From NCBI RefSeq assembly GCF_004114915.1, contig NZ_CP022219.1, positions 2,572,501 to 2,636,500 of the forward strand: a stretch of 64,000 nt of DNA, in the 5' to 3' direction. How positions within the stretch are numbered: the stretch's first letter is position 1; every line of letters starts with the position of its first letter. The notes beneath the pieces were generated by a model that ran no database searches, was not told where the DNA came from, and saw only the letters and a list, made by a program, of their open reading frames with translations. This document shows, one piece after another, positions 27,894 to 36,351 of the stretch. Both the position numbers and the translations under genes were made by a program. The stretch comes from Bradyrhizobium guangxiense. Its GTDB lineage: Bacteria > Pseudomonadota > Alphaproteobacteria > Rhizobiales > Xanthobacteraceae.

Positions 27894-29537
27894 CTATTTC
27901 TGCTTCTCTTCCTCCCAGAAGGCGGTGCCGCCTTCGGCCTTCATCAGTTCGAGAATCTTCTCGCGCGGGATCACGCCGCAGCGGTTGGCCCATTGCTGAT
28001 ACTGCGTCGTCATCTCGCGGACGCGATCCGGATGCTGCGCGGCGAGATCGTTCATCTCGGTGCGGTCGGTCTCCATGTCGTAGAGCTCCCAGGGCCCGGG
28101 ATACTTCCGGACCAGCTTCCACTTGCCGACGCGCACGGCCGCATTGCCCTCGTGTTCCCAGAACAGCGGGCCACGGTTGCCATACGCCGAGGCGAATGAC
28201 GGCACGAGGCTCTCCCCTTCGCAGGGCAGGATGGCGTTGCCGTTATACTCCTTGGGATAGGTAGCGCCGGTGACGTCGAGGATGGTCGCCATCACGTCCG
28301 GGAGCTGGCTTGGATTGTGCCGCAGGCCGCCCTTTTCGGAGATGCCGCGCGGCCAGTGCACTATGAACGGCGTCGCGATGCCGCCCTCGTGGATCCAGTG
28401 CTTGTAGAGACGGAACGGCGTGTTGGAGAGATTGGCCCAGGCGGTGCCGTAGCTCTGATAGGTGTCCTCGGCGCCGGGCATCAAGGTCGGGTCATTGCCG
28501 AAGCGCACCGGCCGGCCGTCGCGTGTCGTCGCCTTGGCGATCATCAACTGGTCGACCAGCTCCTTTGCCGTGACGCCTTCCGGAATGTCCTCGGCGCAGG
28601 CGCCGTTGTCGGAGAGGAAGATGATCAGCGTGTTATCCATTTGGCCGGTCTCTTCCAGCGCCTTCAGGATGCGGCCGATGCCCTGGTCCATGCGATCGAT
28701 CTGGGCTGCGTAGACCTCCATGCAGCGCAGCGTCCATTCGCGCTGCTCCGCTTCCGTCCACGGTGGCTGGGTCGGATCGCGATCGGTCAGGCGCCAGTCC
28801 GGATGGATGATGCCGTCATCGACGAGGCGCTTGAGACGCTCTTCGCGCAGCCTGTCCCAGCCCGCGTCGAAGCGGCCCTTGTACTTCGCAATATCCTCGT
28901 CATGGGCGTGGAGCGGCCAGTGCGGCGCCGTGTAGGCGACATACTGGAAGAACGGGGCGTCGGGCTTTTCCGCCTTGTGCTGGCGGATGAAAGCCGCGGC
29001 CTGATCGCTGATCGCGTCGGTGTAGAAGAATGACGGATCCTTCTCCGCCTCGTGCTCGATATTGTTGTTGCCGCGGGTGAGCGTGTTGGGATGGTAGAAG
29101 CTGCCGGCGCCGATGATGGTGCCGTAGAAGTGGTCGAAGCCGCGCTGCATCGGCCATGCATCGGTCGGCTCGGTCAGGCTGCTGGCAATGTGCCATTTGC
29201 CGCTGAGGTAGGACGTGTAGTTCCTGCTCTTCAGGGCTTCGGCGATCGTCACGCAGCTCTTGTTCAGATTGCCGGCGTAGCCCTCGGGGCCGTTGCTGTA
29301 GGTGAGGATGCCGATGCCGGTCTGGTGCGGATGCAGGCCGGTGAGCAGCGAGGCTCGTGAGGGGCTGCAGCGAGCGGTGTTGTAAAACTGCGAGTAGCGA
29401 AAGCCATTGGCAGCGAGGCGGTCGAGGTTCGGCGTCTGGATCTCGCCGCCGTAGCAGCCGATGTCCGAAAAGCCCATGTCGTCGTTGAGGATGAGCAGGA
29501 TGTTGGGGCTATCGGGGGTCTTTGCGCCATTCGGCAT
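27894..29537 (-). CDS. arylsulfatase-like Cys-type sulfatase
   Basis: 547 aa alkaline-phosphatase-superfamily sulfatase. Metal-binding LILNDDMGFSDIG is at residues 14-26, and the modification motif CSPSR starts at C57 within ARCSPSRASLLTGLHPHQTG. A later LIIFLSDNGACAED gives the Asp-Asn metal ligands. It would release sulfate from a sulfate ester after maturation by the FGE encoded next to it. No signal peptide is visible, so the ester is probably imported first by the ABC transporter of the same operon. The exact substrate (aryl, alkyl or sugar sulfate) is not determinable. Confidence 0.94.
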   Translation of the reverse strand: MPNGAKTPDSPNILLILNDDMGFSDIGCYGGEIQTPNLDRLAANGFRYSQFYNTARCSPSRASLLTGLHPHQTGIGILTYSNGPEGYAGNLNKSCVTIAEALKSRNYTSYLSGKWHIASSLTEPTDAWPMQRGFDHFYGTIIGAGSFYHPNTLTRGNNNIEHEAEKDPSFFYTDAISDQAAAFIRQHKAEKPDAPFFQYVAYTAPHWPLHAHDEDIAKYKGRFDAGWDRLREERLKRLVDDGIIHPDWRLTDRDPTQPPWTEAEQREWTLRCMEVYAAQIDRMDQGIGRILKALEETGQMDNTLIIFLSDNGACAEDIPEGVTAKELVDQLMIAKATTRDGRPVRFGNDPTLMPGAEDTYQSYGTAWANLSNTPFRLYKHWIHEGGIATPFIVHWPRGISEKGGLRHNPSQLPDVMATILDVTGATYPKEYNGNAILPCEGESLVPSFASAYGNRGPLFWEHEGNAAVRVGKWKLVRKYPGPWELYDMETDRTEMNDLAAQHPDRVREMTTQYQQWANRCGVIPREKILELMKAEGGTAFWEEEKQK

Positions 29538-29569
29538 GTTTGTATCCTCATTATTGACGTGTGGCGTTG

Positions 29570-30343
29570 CTAGTGGCGGCGCGTCAGGCTGATGCTGAGG
29601 CGGAAATATTTCGGTAAGTAAACGGCGCGCAGCAGCTCGAGCGCCCGTCCGTCCTTGCCGAAGGTGACGCGCTCGATGGCAAGCAGGGGCGATCCGACCT
29701 TCACCCCCAGCAGCTTGGCGCTGCCGGCGTCGGCGAGGTCGGCGCTGATGGTCTGCTGGGCGTCCTTGATGGCGAGGCCAAGCTCGTCCTCGAAGACGCG
29801 GTACATGATGATTGAGACCAGATCGCGCTTCTCCAGTTCGAGACCGATGTCCGGCGGATAGAAGGCGTGCTCGATGGCGATCGGCGTGTCGTCTGCGAGC
29901 CGCAGGCGTCGAAGCTGCCAGACGGCACGTTCGCGAAGCTGCTCGCGGACGGCGGCGTCGTGCCGGTTGGTCATGCCCTGCTGCAGGATTTTCGCACCAG
30001 CCTGGTAGCCGGCGTCGCGGATGGTTTCCGAGAACCCCATGAGATGGCCGACCCAGTTCTCGGGCTGGTTCGAGCGCAGGAAGGTGCCGCGGCCGCGCGA
30101 GCGGTCGAACATGCCTTCATTCACGAGAGGCGCGATGGCGTTGCGGATGGTGATGCGGCTGACTCCGAAATGGCGGCCGAGTTCGGCCTCGGTCATCAGG
30201 CGACCGGTCTCGTCGATCAACTTGCCGTCGCGCACCTGGCTGCGGATGGATTCGCGGATCTGGATATGCAAGGGCGTCGAGCCTTCCGCAACGACATCGC
30301 TGCCGAGCGGCGCGGGCTTCTTCTTGCGTGTTTGAATAGCCAT
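29570..30343 (-). CDS. GntR family transcriptional regulator (UTRA type)
   Basis: 257 aa. A lysine-rich N-terminus (MAIQTRKKKPAPLG) precedes a winged HTH at about residues 25-95 (IRESIRSQVRDGKLIDETGRLMTEAELGRHFGVSRITIRNAIAPLVNEG) and a C-terminal UTRA domain. It lies inside the operon, 4 bp after the ABC ATPase stop and 32 bp before the sulfatase start. It most likely autoregulates the whole unit; the palindrome ACATTTGCCCAAATGT before the first gene is a candidate operator. Confidence 0.92.
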   Translation of the reverse strand: MAIQTRKKKPAPLGSDVVAEGSTPLHIQIRESIRSQVRDGKLIDETGRLMTEAELGRHFGVSRITIRNAIAPLVNEGMFDRSRGRGTFLRSNQPENWVGHLMGFSETIRDAGYQAGAKILQQGMTNRHDAAVREQLRERAVWQLRRLRLADDTPIAIEHAFYPPDIGLELEKRDLVSIIMYRVFEDELGLAIKDAQQTISADLADAGSAKLLGVKVGSPLLAIERVTFGKDGRALELLRAVYLPKYFRLSISLTRRH

Positions 30344-30347
30344 GGTG

Positions 30348-31400
30348 TCAGAGCCGCATGCGTGTTGCTGGATCGAACAAGTGAATGTCCTGCGGGCGGG
30401 CGGTGATCGAGATCGTGTCGCCCTCGCCGGGAATGTTGCCGTCGGCGACGCGCATGCGGATCATGGTGCCCGCGCAGTCGAGGTCGAGCACGGCGGTATC
30501 GCCGAGATCCTCGATCAGGTCGACGCGCGCGCCGATGCCACCCTCCGTCATGCGGAGGGCGCCGGGCCGAAGCCCGACCACCACGTCGTGCTCACCCGCG
30601 GTCGTGGCCGTCGTCTTGAGACGGTGGCCCGCGATGATGACGTCCCCGTCCACGTAACGGGCACGGACGAGGTTCATCGGGGGATTTCCAATAAAGCCGG
30701 CGATATCGATCGAGTTCGGGCGGGCGAACACCTCCGCGGGCGTGCCGACCTGCTGGATCTCGCCGGACATGAACACCGCCATGCGGTCCGCAAGCGTCAT
30801 GGCCTCTTCCTGGTCGTGGGTGACGTAGACCGCGGTGACGCCGAGCGAGCGCTGCAGCTTCTTCAGCTCGGCGCGGGTTTCCAGCCGCAGCTTGGCATCG
30901 AGGTTCGAGAGAGGTTCGTCGAGCAGGAACAGGCGAGCCTTGCGCACGATGGCACGGGCCAGCGCGCAGCGCTGCTGCTGGCCGCCCGAGAGCTGGCCCG
31001 GCTTGCGGTCGAGCAAATGCTCGATCTTCACCTTGCGCGCCGCGTCCTTCACGGCAGGCGTGATTTCGGCCTTCGGCAGCTTGGCCATCTCCAGCGGAAA
31101 GGCGATGTTCTCGGCCACCGTCATGTGCGGGTAGAGCGCGTAGCTCTGGAATACCATGGCGATGTCGCGGTCCCGCGCATCGGTCGAGGTGACGTCCTTG
31201 TCGTCGATCAGCACGCGGCCGGCGGTCGGCGCATCGAGGCCGGCGAGGATGCGCAGCGTCGTGCTCTTGCCGGAGCCGGACGGGCCGAGCAGCGCGAAGA
31301 ACTCGCCCGGCTTGATGTCGAAATTGACGCCCTTCAGAGCGGCGAACTCGCCGTGCATCTTGACGATGTTGCGAAAACTGACCTGACCCTGGCTGCTCAT
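30348..31400 (-). CDS. ABC transporter ATP-binding protein (UgpC/MalK type)
   Basis: 350 aa carbohydrate-type ATPase. Walker A is GPSGSGKSTT, the Q-loop is FQSYALYPH, the signature is LSGGQQQR, Walker B is FLLDEPLSNLDAKLR, and the switch is VTHDQEEA. A C-terminal TOBE-like domain of about 110 residues is present (VVGLRPGALRM... ITARPQDIHLFD). Start MSSQGQ overlaps the upstream permease stop by 4 bp. With the two permeases and receptor it forms a CUT1-type importer, probably for a sulfated sugar or polyol, as a sulfatase is in the operon. Confidence 0.95.
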   Translation of the reverse strand: MSSQGQVSFRNIVKMHGEFAALKGVNFDIKPGEFFALLGPSGSGKSTTLRILAGLDAPTAGRVLIDDKDVTSTDARDRDIAMVFQSYALYPHMTVAENIAFPLEMAKLPKAEITPAVKDAARKVKIEHLLDRKPGQLSGGQQQRCALARAIVRKARLFLLDEPLSNLDAKLRLETRAELKKLQRSLGVTAVYVTHDQEEAMTLADRMAVFMSGEIQQVGTPAEVFARPNSIDIAGFIGNPPMNLVRARYVDGDVIIAGHRLKTTATTAGEHDVVVGLRPGALRMTEGGIGARVDLIEDLGDTAVLDLDCAGTMIRMRVADGNIPGEGDTISITARPQDIHLFDPATRMRL

Positions 31401-32236
31401 CGGCGTCCTCCGCCCTTGACTGCACCGACCATCAGGCCCTTCACGATATGCTTCTGCGCGACCACGCCGAGGACGACGACAGGCAGCATGGCGAGAACCG
31501 AGACCGCGGCGAGCTTGGCCCACAGCGTCTGCTCGACGGAGACGAAATTGAACATGGCGACCGTGACCGGTCGCACCGTGTTGCCGCTGAGCACGACGGC
31601 GAACAGGAATTCATTCCACGCATTGAGGAACACGAACACGATTGTCACGGCGATGCCGCCACGGACCTGCGGAATGATGATCCGCCACAGCGTCCTCAAT
31701 CGGCTGGCGCCGTCGAGATAGGCGGCTTCCTCCATCTCGAAAGGAATGTCCTCGAAATAGGAGACCAAGAGCCAGATCGCGAAGGGCAGGGAGAACGACA
31801 GATAGATCAGGATGATGCCCTGATAGGTGTCGATCCAGCCGATGTTCCGCAGCACCAGGAAGTAGGGGATGATGATGCCGACCGGCGGCAGCATCTGCGT
31901 GGCCAGCACGTAGAAGCCCGCAAACTTCTTGCCGCGAAAGCGCAGGCGCGCCAACGCGTAGGCCGCCGGCACCGCCATCAGCATGGTGACCACGGTGGTG
32001 CCGACTGAGATGATGACGCTCGAGAGCAGGTTCGGCAGGATCGATCCGGAGCCGAACAGCACGTCGCGATAGGCTTCCAGGGTCGGCGCGAACGCCAGCT
32101 TGGGCGGATAGGCCAATACGTCGGAATCGGTCTTGAGCGAGTTCAGCACGCTCCAGATGATGGGGAATGCCCAAGCCAGCAGGAACACCATAGAGATCGC
32201 CAGCAGGGCGAAGATGCGAAGGCGCCTTGCGGTCAT
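31397..32236 (-). CDS. carbohydrate ABC transporter permease (MalG/UgpE type)
   Basis: 279 aa with six predicted membrane helices. The EAA loop is FEDIPFEMEEAAYLDGASRLRTLWRIIIPQVRGGIAVTIVF, and the C-terminal QKHIVKGLMVGAVKG is typical of the MalG side. Start MTARRLR overlaps the other permease stop by 4 bp, and its own stop overlaps the ATPase start by 4 bp, so the three subunits are tightly coupled. Confidence 0.95.
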   Translation of the reverse strand: MTARRLRIFALLAISMVFLLAWAFPIIWSVLNSLKTDSDVLAYPPKLAFAPTLEAYRDVLFGSGSILPNLLSSVIISVGTTVVTMLMAVPAAYALARLRFRGKKFAGFYVLATQMLPPVGIIIPYFLVLRNIGWIDTYQGIILIYLSFSLPFAIWLLVSYFEDIPFEMEEAAYLDGASRLRTLWRIIIPQVRGGIAVTIVFVFLNAWNEFLFAVVLSGNTVRPVTVAMFNFVSVEQTLWAKLAAVSVLAMLPVVVLGVVAQKHIVKGLMVGAVKGGGRR

Positions 32237-33168
32237 TTCGCCCTCCGCATCGCGAACAGGATGCCGGAGATGATGATAGTCACGATCAGGAGCGCGACCG
32301 CGAGCGCCGAACCGTAGCCAATCGACAGCTCGGTGAAAGATTTCCGGTAGGCATAGAGATTGAGGATCTCGGTCGCCGTGCCGGGGCCGCCGGCGGTGAC
32401 GGTGAAGATCGCCGCGAACGCGGTCAGCGCCACCATGGTCCGCATGATAATGACCATGACGATTGCCGGGCGCAGCAGGGGCAGGGTGATGCGGCGAAAG
32501 CGCTGCCAGGCGGAGGCACGGTCCAGCCGAGCCGCTTCGTAGATGTCTTCGGGCAGCGAGGCGAGCGAGGCCAGCAGCACCATGAACGCAAACGGCGTCC
32601 ATTGCCAGGTATGGATGGCGATCACCGACACCATCGCCAACGTGGGATCCCCGAGCCAGTTCTTGCTGCCGAGGCCGGCATTGATGGCGAGGAAGTCAAC
32701 GATGCCGAATTCCGGTGCCAGCATGAAGGTGCGCCAGATCATGCCGACCACGGCCGGCGACAGCACCACGGGCAGGATGGCGATGACCCTGAACCAGCCC
32801 TGGCCACGCTTCATGTCCATGACCAGCAAGGCGAGCGCGAGGCCGATGATGCCCTGCAGCGCGACGGTCGAGCCGGTATAGACCAGGCTCACCAGCAGCG
32901 AGGTCCAGAAGCGCTCGTCGGAGAGCAGCACCTGGTAGTTGTCGAACCCGACGAAGCCGTTGGTGAACGGCATCGCCAGATCCATCCGGAATGCGCTGGT
33001 GTAGACCAGGAAGAGCAGCGGAAACGTTGTGGTGGCGAGCAGCGCGAGAAACGCCGGTGCAAGCAGGGCCGCCGCAAACCGGCGCTCGCGCTGCGCCAGG
33101 ACGCGGCCGAAATCACTGCGAGGCGCCTCGCTCGCGATCCCGGCCGATGTCACCGCTGTGGTCGCCAT
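32233..33168 (-). CDS. sugar ABC transporter permease (MalF/UgpA type)
   Basis: 311 aa. A basic 30-residue lead precedes the first helix (FLALLATTTFPLLFLVYTSAF); six helices follow. The EAA loop reads LPEDIYEAARLDRASAWQRFRRITLPLLRPAIVMVII. It pairs with the MalG-type permease. The start lies 3 bp after the receptor stop. The N-terminal domain is short compared with MalF, as in most CUT1 permeases. Confidence 0.95.
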   Translation of the reverse strand: MATTAVTSAGIASEAPRSDFGRVLAQRERRFAAALLAPAFLALLATTTFPLLFLVYTSAFRMDLAMPFTNGFVGFDNYQVLLSDERFWTSLLVSLVYTGSTVALQGIIGLALALLVMDMKRGQGWFRVIAILPVVLSPAVVGMIWRTFMLAPEFGIVDFLAINAGLGSKNWLGDPTLAMVSVIAIHTWQWTPFAFMVLLASLASLPEDIYEAARLDRASAWQRFRRITLPLLRPAIVMVIIMRTMVALTAFAAIFTVTAGGPGTATEILNLYAYRKSFTELSIGYGSALAVALLIVTIIISGILFAMRRAK

Positions 33169-33171
33169 GGC

Positions 33172-34566
33172 TCAGCCGCGCATCATCGGTTCGATGCGGC
33201 GCTGCGCATCGTCCAGTGCGGCCTTGATCGTGGCCTGGCCGGAGAGGGCCGACTGGATCGCGGTCGCCATGGTGTCGCCGATCGCCGGCCATTGCGGCAC
33301 GCGCGGACGCCAGTCGACGTCGGTGTCCTCCTGCAGGGCACCCATCGTGGCCTCGACGAAGTTCTCGCCAAAGCCGTTCATCAGCTTGATGTAGTCAGGA
33401 TCCTTCCACACCGAGGTGCGGTTGACGCCCGAGCGTTTGGTGGGGCCGGCGAACTTGTGGGCGGTGCGCGCCTGGGTCTCGGCACTCGCGGCCCACTGGA
33501 TGAACAGCCAGGTGGCCTTGCGCTTCTTCTCCGGCAGCGCGGAATTGATCGGGAAGCCCCAGTTCCAGATCGACGTGGTGCGCTTGCCCGAGGGACCCTT
33601 GGGCCAGCGGGCATAGGCAACCTTGCCGATCACCTTGGACTTCTCGGGATTGTTGATGACCGAAGCCGACGAATGCGCGTCGATGTAGCTGGCGACGGTG
33701 CCTTGCGAGAAGGCGTCGGCGATATCCGGCCAGTTCCAGTTCGCCGCCGCCGTCGGCGCATACTTCTTCATGATGTCGACGTACCAGGCGAGCGCCGCCT
33801 CGGCCTCGGGGCCGTTGACCGTGAGCTTGCCGCCCTTCATCCAGTCGCCGCCGAACTCGCGGAAGATCGACGGATAAATGTACATGTTCTGGCCGGCACC
33901 GGCGACGCCGCGCAGGGCTGCACCCCAGACGCGGTCGTTCGGCGTGTTCAACGCCGCGGCGTTGGACATGTAGGCCTCCAGCGTGTCGGCCGGCTTCAGG
34001 CCCTTCGCGTCATAGAGGTCCTTGCGATAGACCTGAATGGTGACCTCGCCGTCATAGGGCATGCCATAGAGCTTGCCGTCGATGCCGTTGGCGCTGCGCC
34101 AGGCCGGAATGATGTCGTCGAGCTTGAACCAGGCCGGATCGGTCAGCGACTTGTCGGCGAGGTAAGTGTCGAGCGGCTCGGCCCATTTGTTCGCGGCATA
34201 GAGCGCGTAATACATGGGATCCGCGGCATGGGTCGCATAGGTGCCGGTCTTCGAGGTCAGGTCGATGACGCTCTTCTGCCGGATCTGCGCCGGCGGAATC
34301 TTCTCGAAGCGGACGTCGATGCCAGTGAGCGCCTTGAACTGCGGCGCCAGCGTGATGAGGTTTTCGAAATAGCTCGCCGGGATCACGGCGACCGTGATGG
34401 TCTCGCCGGAAACCTGCTGCCAATCGATCTGAGCGGATTTGTATGGCGCGAGGTCGGCGTCCTGCGCGGCAGCTTGCCGGAGAAAGGCCGGACCAAGCGC
34501 CGCGAAAGCGGCGGCTGCGGTTCCGGTCTTGAGTAGCGTTCGTCGCGTCAGCGTGAATGACGGCAT
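33172..34566 (-). CDS. extracellular solute-binding protein (CUT1 family)
   Basis: 464 aa receptor, first gene of the operon. The signal TLTRRTLLKTGTAAAAFAALGP has the twin-arginine pattern, with likely cleavage after the QAAA segment near residue 35. The mature part has typical family-1 binding-protein blocks such as LAPQFKALTGIDVRFEK, YGMPYDGEVTIQVYRKDLYD and KRKATWLFIQWAAS. The preceding 70 bp hold a TTGACT box and a palindrome. Its ligand is predicted to be a sulfate ester because of the linked sulfatase and FGE, but this is inference. Confidence 0.93.
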   Translation of the reverse strand: MPSFTLTRRTLLKTGTAAAAFAALGPAFLRQAAAQDADLAPYKSAQIDWQQVSGETITVAVIPASYFENLITLAPQFKALTGIDVRFEKIPPAQIRQKSVIDLTSKTGTYATHAADPMYYALYAANKWAEPLDTYLADKSLTDPAWFKLDDIIPAWRSANGIDGKLYGMPYDGEVTIQVYRKDLYDAKGLKPADTLEAYMSNAAALNTPNDRVWGAALRGVAGAGQNMYIYPSIFREFGGDWMKGGKLTVNGPEAEAALAWYVDIMKKYAPTAAANWNWPDIADAFSQGTVASYIDAHSSASVINNPEKSKVIGKVAYARWPKGPSGKRTTSIWNWGFPINSALPEKKRKATWLFIQWAASAETQARTAHKFAGPTKRSGVNRTSVWKDPDYIKLMNGFGENFVEATMGALQEDTDVDWRPRVPQWPAIGDTMATAIQSALSGQATIKAALDDAQRRIEPMMRG

Positions 34567-34610
34567 GCGGTCCTCCCGAAAATCCGGATTTATATTTCCG
34601 GTTAGTTAGG

Positions 34611-34639
34611 ACATTTGCCCAAATGTTATAACAAGTCAA
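34611..34639 (-). promoter_or_regulatory. operon control region: palindrome ACATTTGCCCAAATGT with TTGACT box
   Basis: Perfect 7-bp arms around CC at 34611-34626, overlapping a second perfect palindrome TGTTATAACA at 34624-34633. Directly beyond, the minus strand reads TTGACT (34634-34639), a possible -35 box. The palindromes therefore fall in the promoter core, 45-70 bp before the receptor start, the position expected of a repressor site. The GntR protein of the same operon is the natural candidate. Confidence 0.55.
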
Positions 34640-35100
34640 CCGCGACAAAATGGATCATCATCCGGCCGTCTGACGCGGAGCGTGAATCGATCTCGGACCT
34701 CGCTTCCGGCAAGGTGATCGGGTCGGGCAGTGATGAAGTGCAGTCTTCAATTAGGTGCTACCGAGGCGCTCGAAATCCGCGCGAGCCTCGCCGGCCGCAT
34801 GGATCTGGCCGCTATATCTCTGTGCAATCAGCTCGGCAGGTCGCCAACCAGATGGGTCAGCGCGCCGTCTTGGATGATCCATACGGCGCCGTCGAACTGT
34901 GGGCGGCCGGAAGACAGGGAGGGGAGCGGCTATCGCGAAATTTGGCGTGGTTTGGCGGGAACTCACTTCGTCTCATATTCGAGCGTTGACCCCACTGAAC
35001 CTCCACCGGTGCGTGAATTCCACGTGCTTCCGCGGGCAGAGTATCTTGGCGCATTATAGCGTGCAGAACAGCCAGAGCCACGAGAAGCGAAGCCTCGGAG
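34640..35100. other. 461-bp stretch without a recognisable gene
   Basis: Between the start of the sulfatase operon and the end of the Bug receptor gene. Open frames are present on both strands, but none has a good ribosome site, a recognisable motif or consistent codon bias. It may hold decayed coding sequence; I could not identify a parent. Confidence 0.5.
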
Positions 35101-36141
35101 TCACATCGGCTCAATGCCAATCTTCTTGATGATCCTCGCCCATTTCGCGGCTTCCGAGGCCATAAAGTCCTTCAGGCCTTGCGGGTCCATCACCAGCGGC
35201 TCGGCGCCCTGTTCGACGAAGAGGGCGCGCACTTTCGGATCGTTCACGGCTTCGACCATCGCTTTATACAGCCGTTCGATGACGGGTTTCTCGGTATTCG
35301 CCGGCGCGAGCAGCGCGAGCCAGGCCGCGCTCTCGTAATTCTTAAGGCCGGCCTCGGCCGCGGTCGGCACATCCGGCAGTGCCGTCATGCGCTTGTCGTT
35401 GGCAACCGCGAGCGGACGCGCATCACCGCTCTTGATCAGACCGAGGACGTTCGGCAGGAGTTGGAAGCCGAGCGGGACCTGTCCGGCGATGAAGTCCGGC
35501 GTGTAGGCGGCGATGTTGCGGTAGGGCACGTGCGTCAGTTCGGCACCGGTGAGCTGCTCGAAGTAGGCGGCTGCCAGGTGCTGCGAGGAGCCGACGCCGA
35601 CCGTCCCGTAGTTCAGCTCGCGCGGATGCGCCTTGGCGTAGTCGATCAACTCGGCCAGCGATTTCGGCGGCAGTTTTGAGTTGATCACGATGACATTCGG
35701 CAGCGTCGCGAACAGGCCGATTGGGGCGAGATCCTTCAGCGGATCGTAGGGGAGGTCCTTGTAGAGCGACTTGTTCGCGGCCAGCGGACCGGAGGTGCTC
35801 ATCAGCAGGGTGTAACCGTCAGGCGATGCATGAGCCGCCGCGGCAGTACCGATATTGCCGCCGGCGCCGGGGCGGTTGTCGACCACGAAGGCCTGCCCGA
35901 GCGATGTGGACATACGGTTGAGCAGGATGCGCGTGACGACGTCGCTGGCGCTGCCGCCGGCAAAGGGCACGAGCACTTGCACCGGCCGGGCGGGATAGTC
36001 CTGTGCTCGTGCAGGACGAACTCCTGTGGCGGCGAGCACAGCGCCCGCGCCGAACGACAGCAAGGACCTGCGGTTGAGGTGAAAGCCGTTGGCGCATGGC
36101 GCCGTGCTGTCCGTGATCTTGCTGCGACCGAACGGTGTCAT
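35101..36141 (-). CDS. tripartite tricarboxylate transporter (Bug/TctC) substrate-binding protein
   Basis: 346 aa. The signal sequence NRRSLLSFGAGAVLAATGVRPARA has an RR pair and likely cleavage after ARA near residue 46. Bug-family blocks are YPARPVQVLVPFAGGSASDVVTRIL, VDNRPGAGGNIGTAAAA, GYTLLMSTSGPLAANKSLY and VPYRNIAAYTPDFIAGQV. These receptors bind carboxylates and feed TctAB membrane proteins. No tctA or tctB gene is adjacent, so it is an orphan receptor or works with a distant permease. It is downstream of and co-directional with the LysR gene that flanks the furan cluster. Confidence 0.93.
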   Translation of the reverse strand: MTPFGRSKITDSTAPCANGFHLNRRSLLSFGAGAVLAATGVRPARAQDYPARPVQVLVPFAGGSASDVVTRILLNRMSTSLGQAFVVDNRPGAGGNIGTAAAAHASPDGYTLLMSTSGPLAANKSLYKDLPYDPLKDLAPIGLFATLPNVIVINSKLPPKSLAELIDYAKAHPRELNYGTVGVGSSQHLAAAYFEQLTGAELTHVPYRNIAAYTPDFIAGQVPLGFQLLPNVLGLIKSGDARPLAVANDKRMTALPDVPTAAEAGLKNYESAAWLALLAPANTEKPVIERLYKAMVEAVNDPKVRALFVEQGAEPLVMDPQGLKDFMASEAAKWARIIKKIGIEPM

Positions 36142-36351
36142 CCCGGACTTGACCTCCCGACTGTGTCTTGTTCTGCAAGACCTGGAATCGTCCGGGACAG
36201 GAGTCGTCGGGGATGAGCGCCAGGTTCGCGAGTTTCTGCGCCTGGACCGTAGTTAGCAGGCCATTGCGGCCGTCATGCCGGCTGGTCTCAAAACTTACCA
36301 ACGCGTCTCATTTTGCAGCGAGCGACATCTTGTCCGTGCGGAATTCTGCGT

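Noticed and set aside
32227..34536. 769-codon open frame opposite the sugar ABC permease and receptor genes
   Set aside because: Antisense shadow; the minus-strand genes have clear ABC motifs, Tat signal and overlapping starts.
34615..35120. Several open frames in the gap before the Bug receptor gene
   Set aside because: No ribosome sites, motifs or agreement between frames; left as an unassigned stretch.
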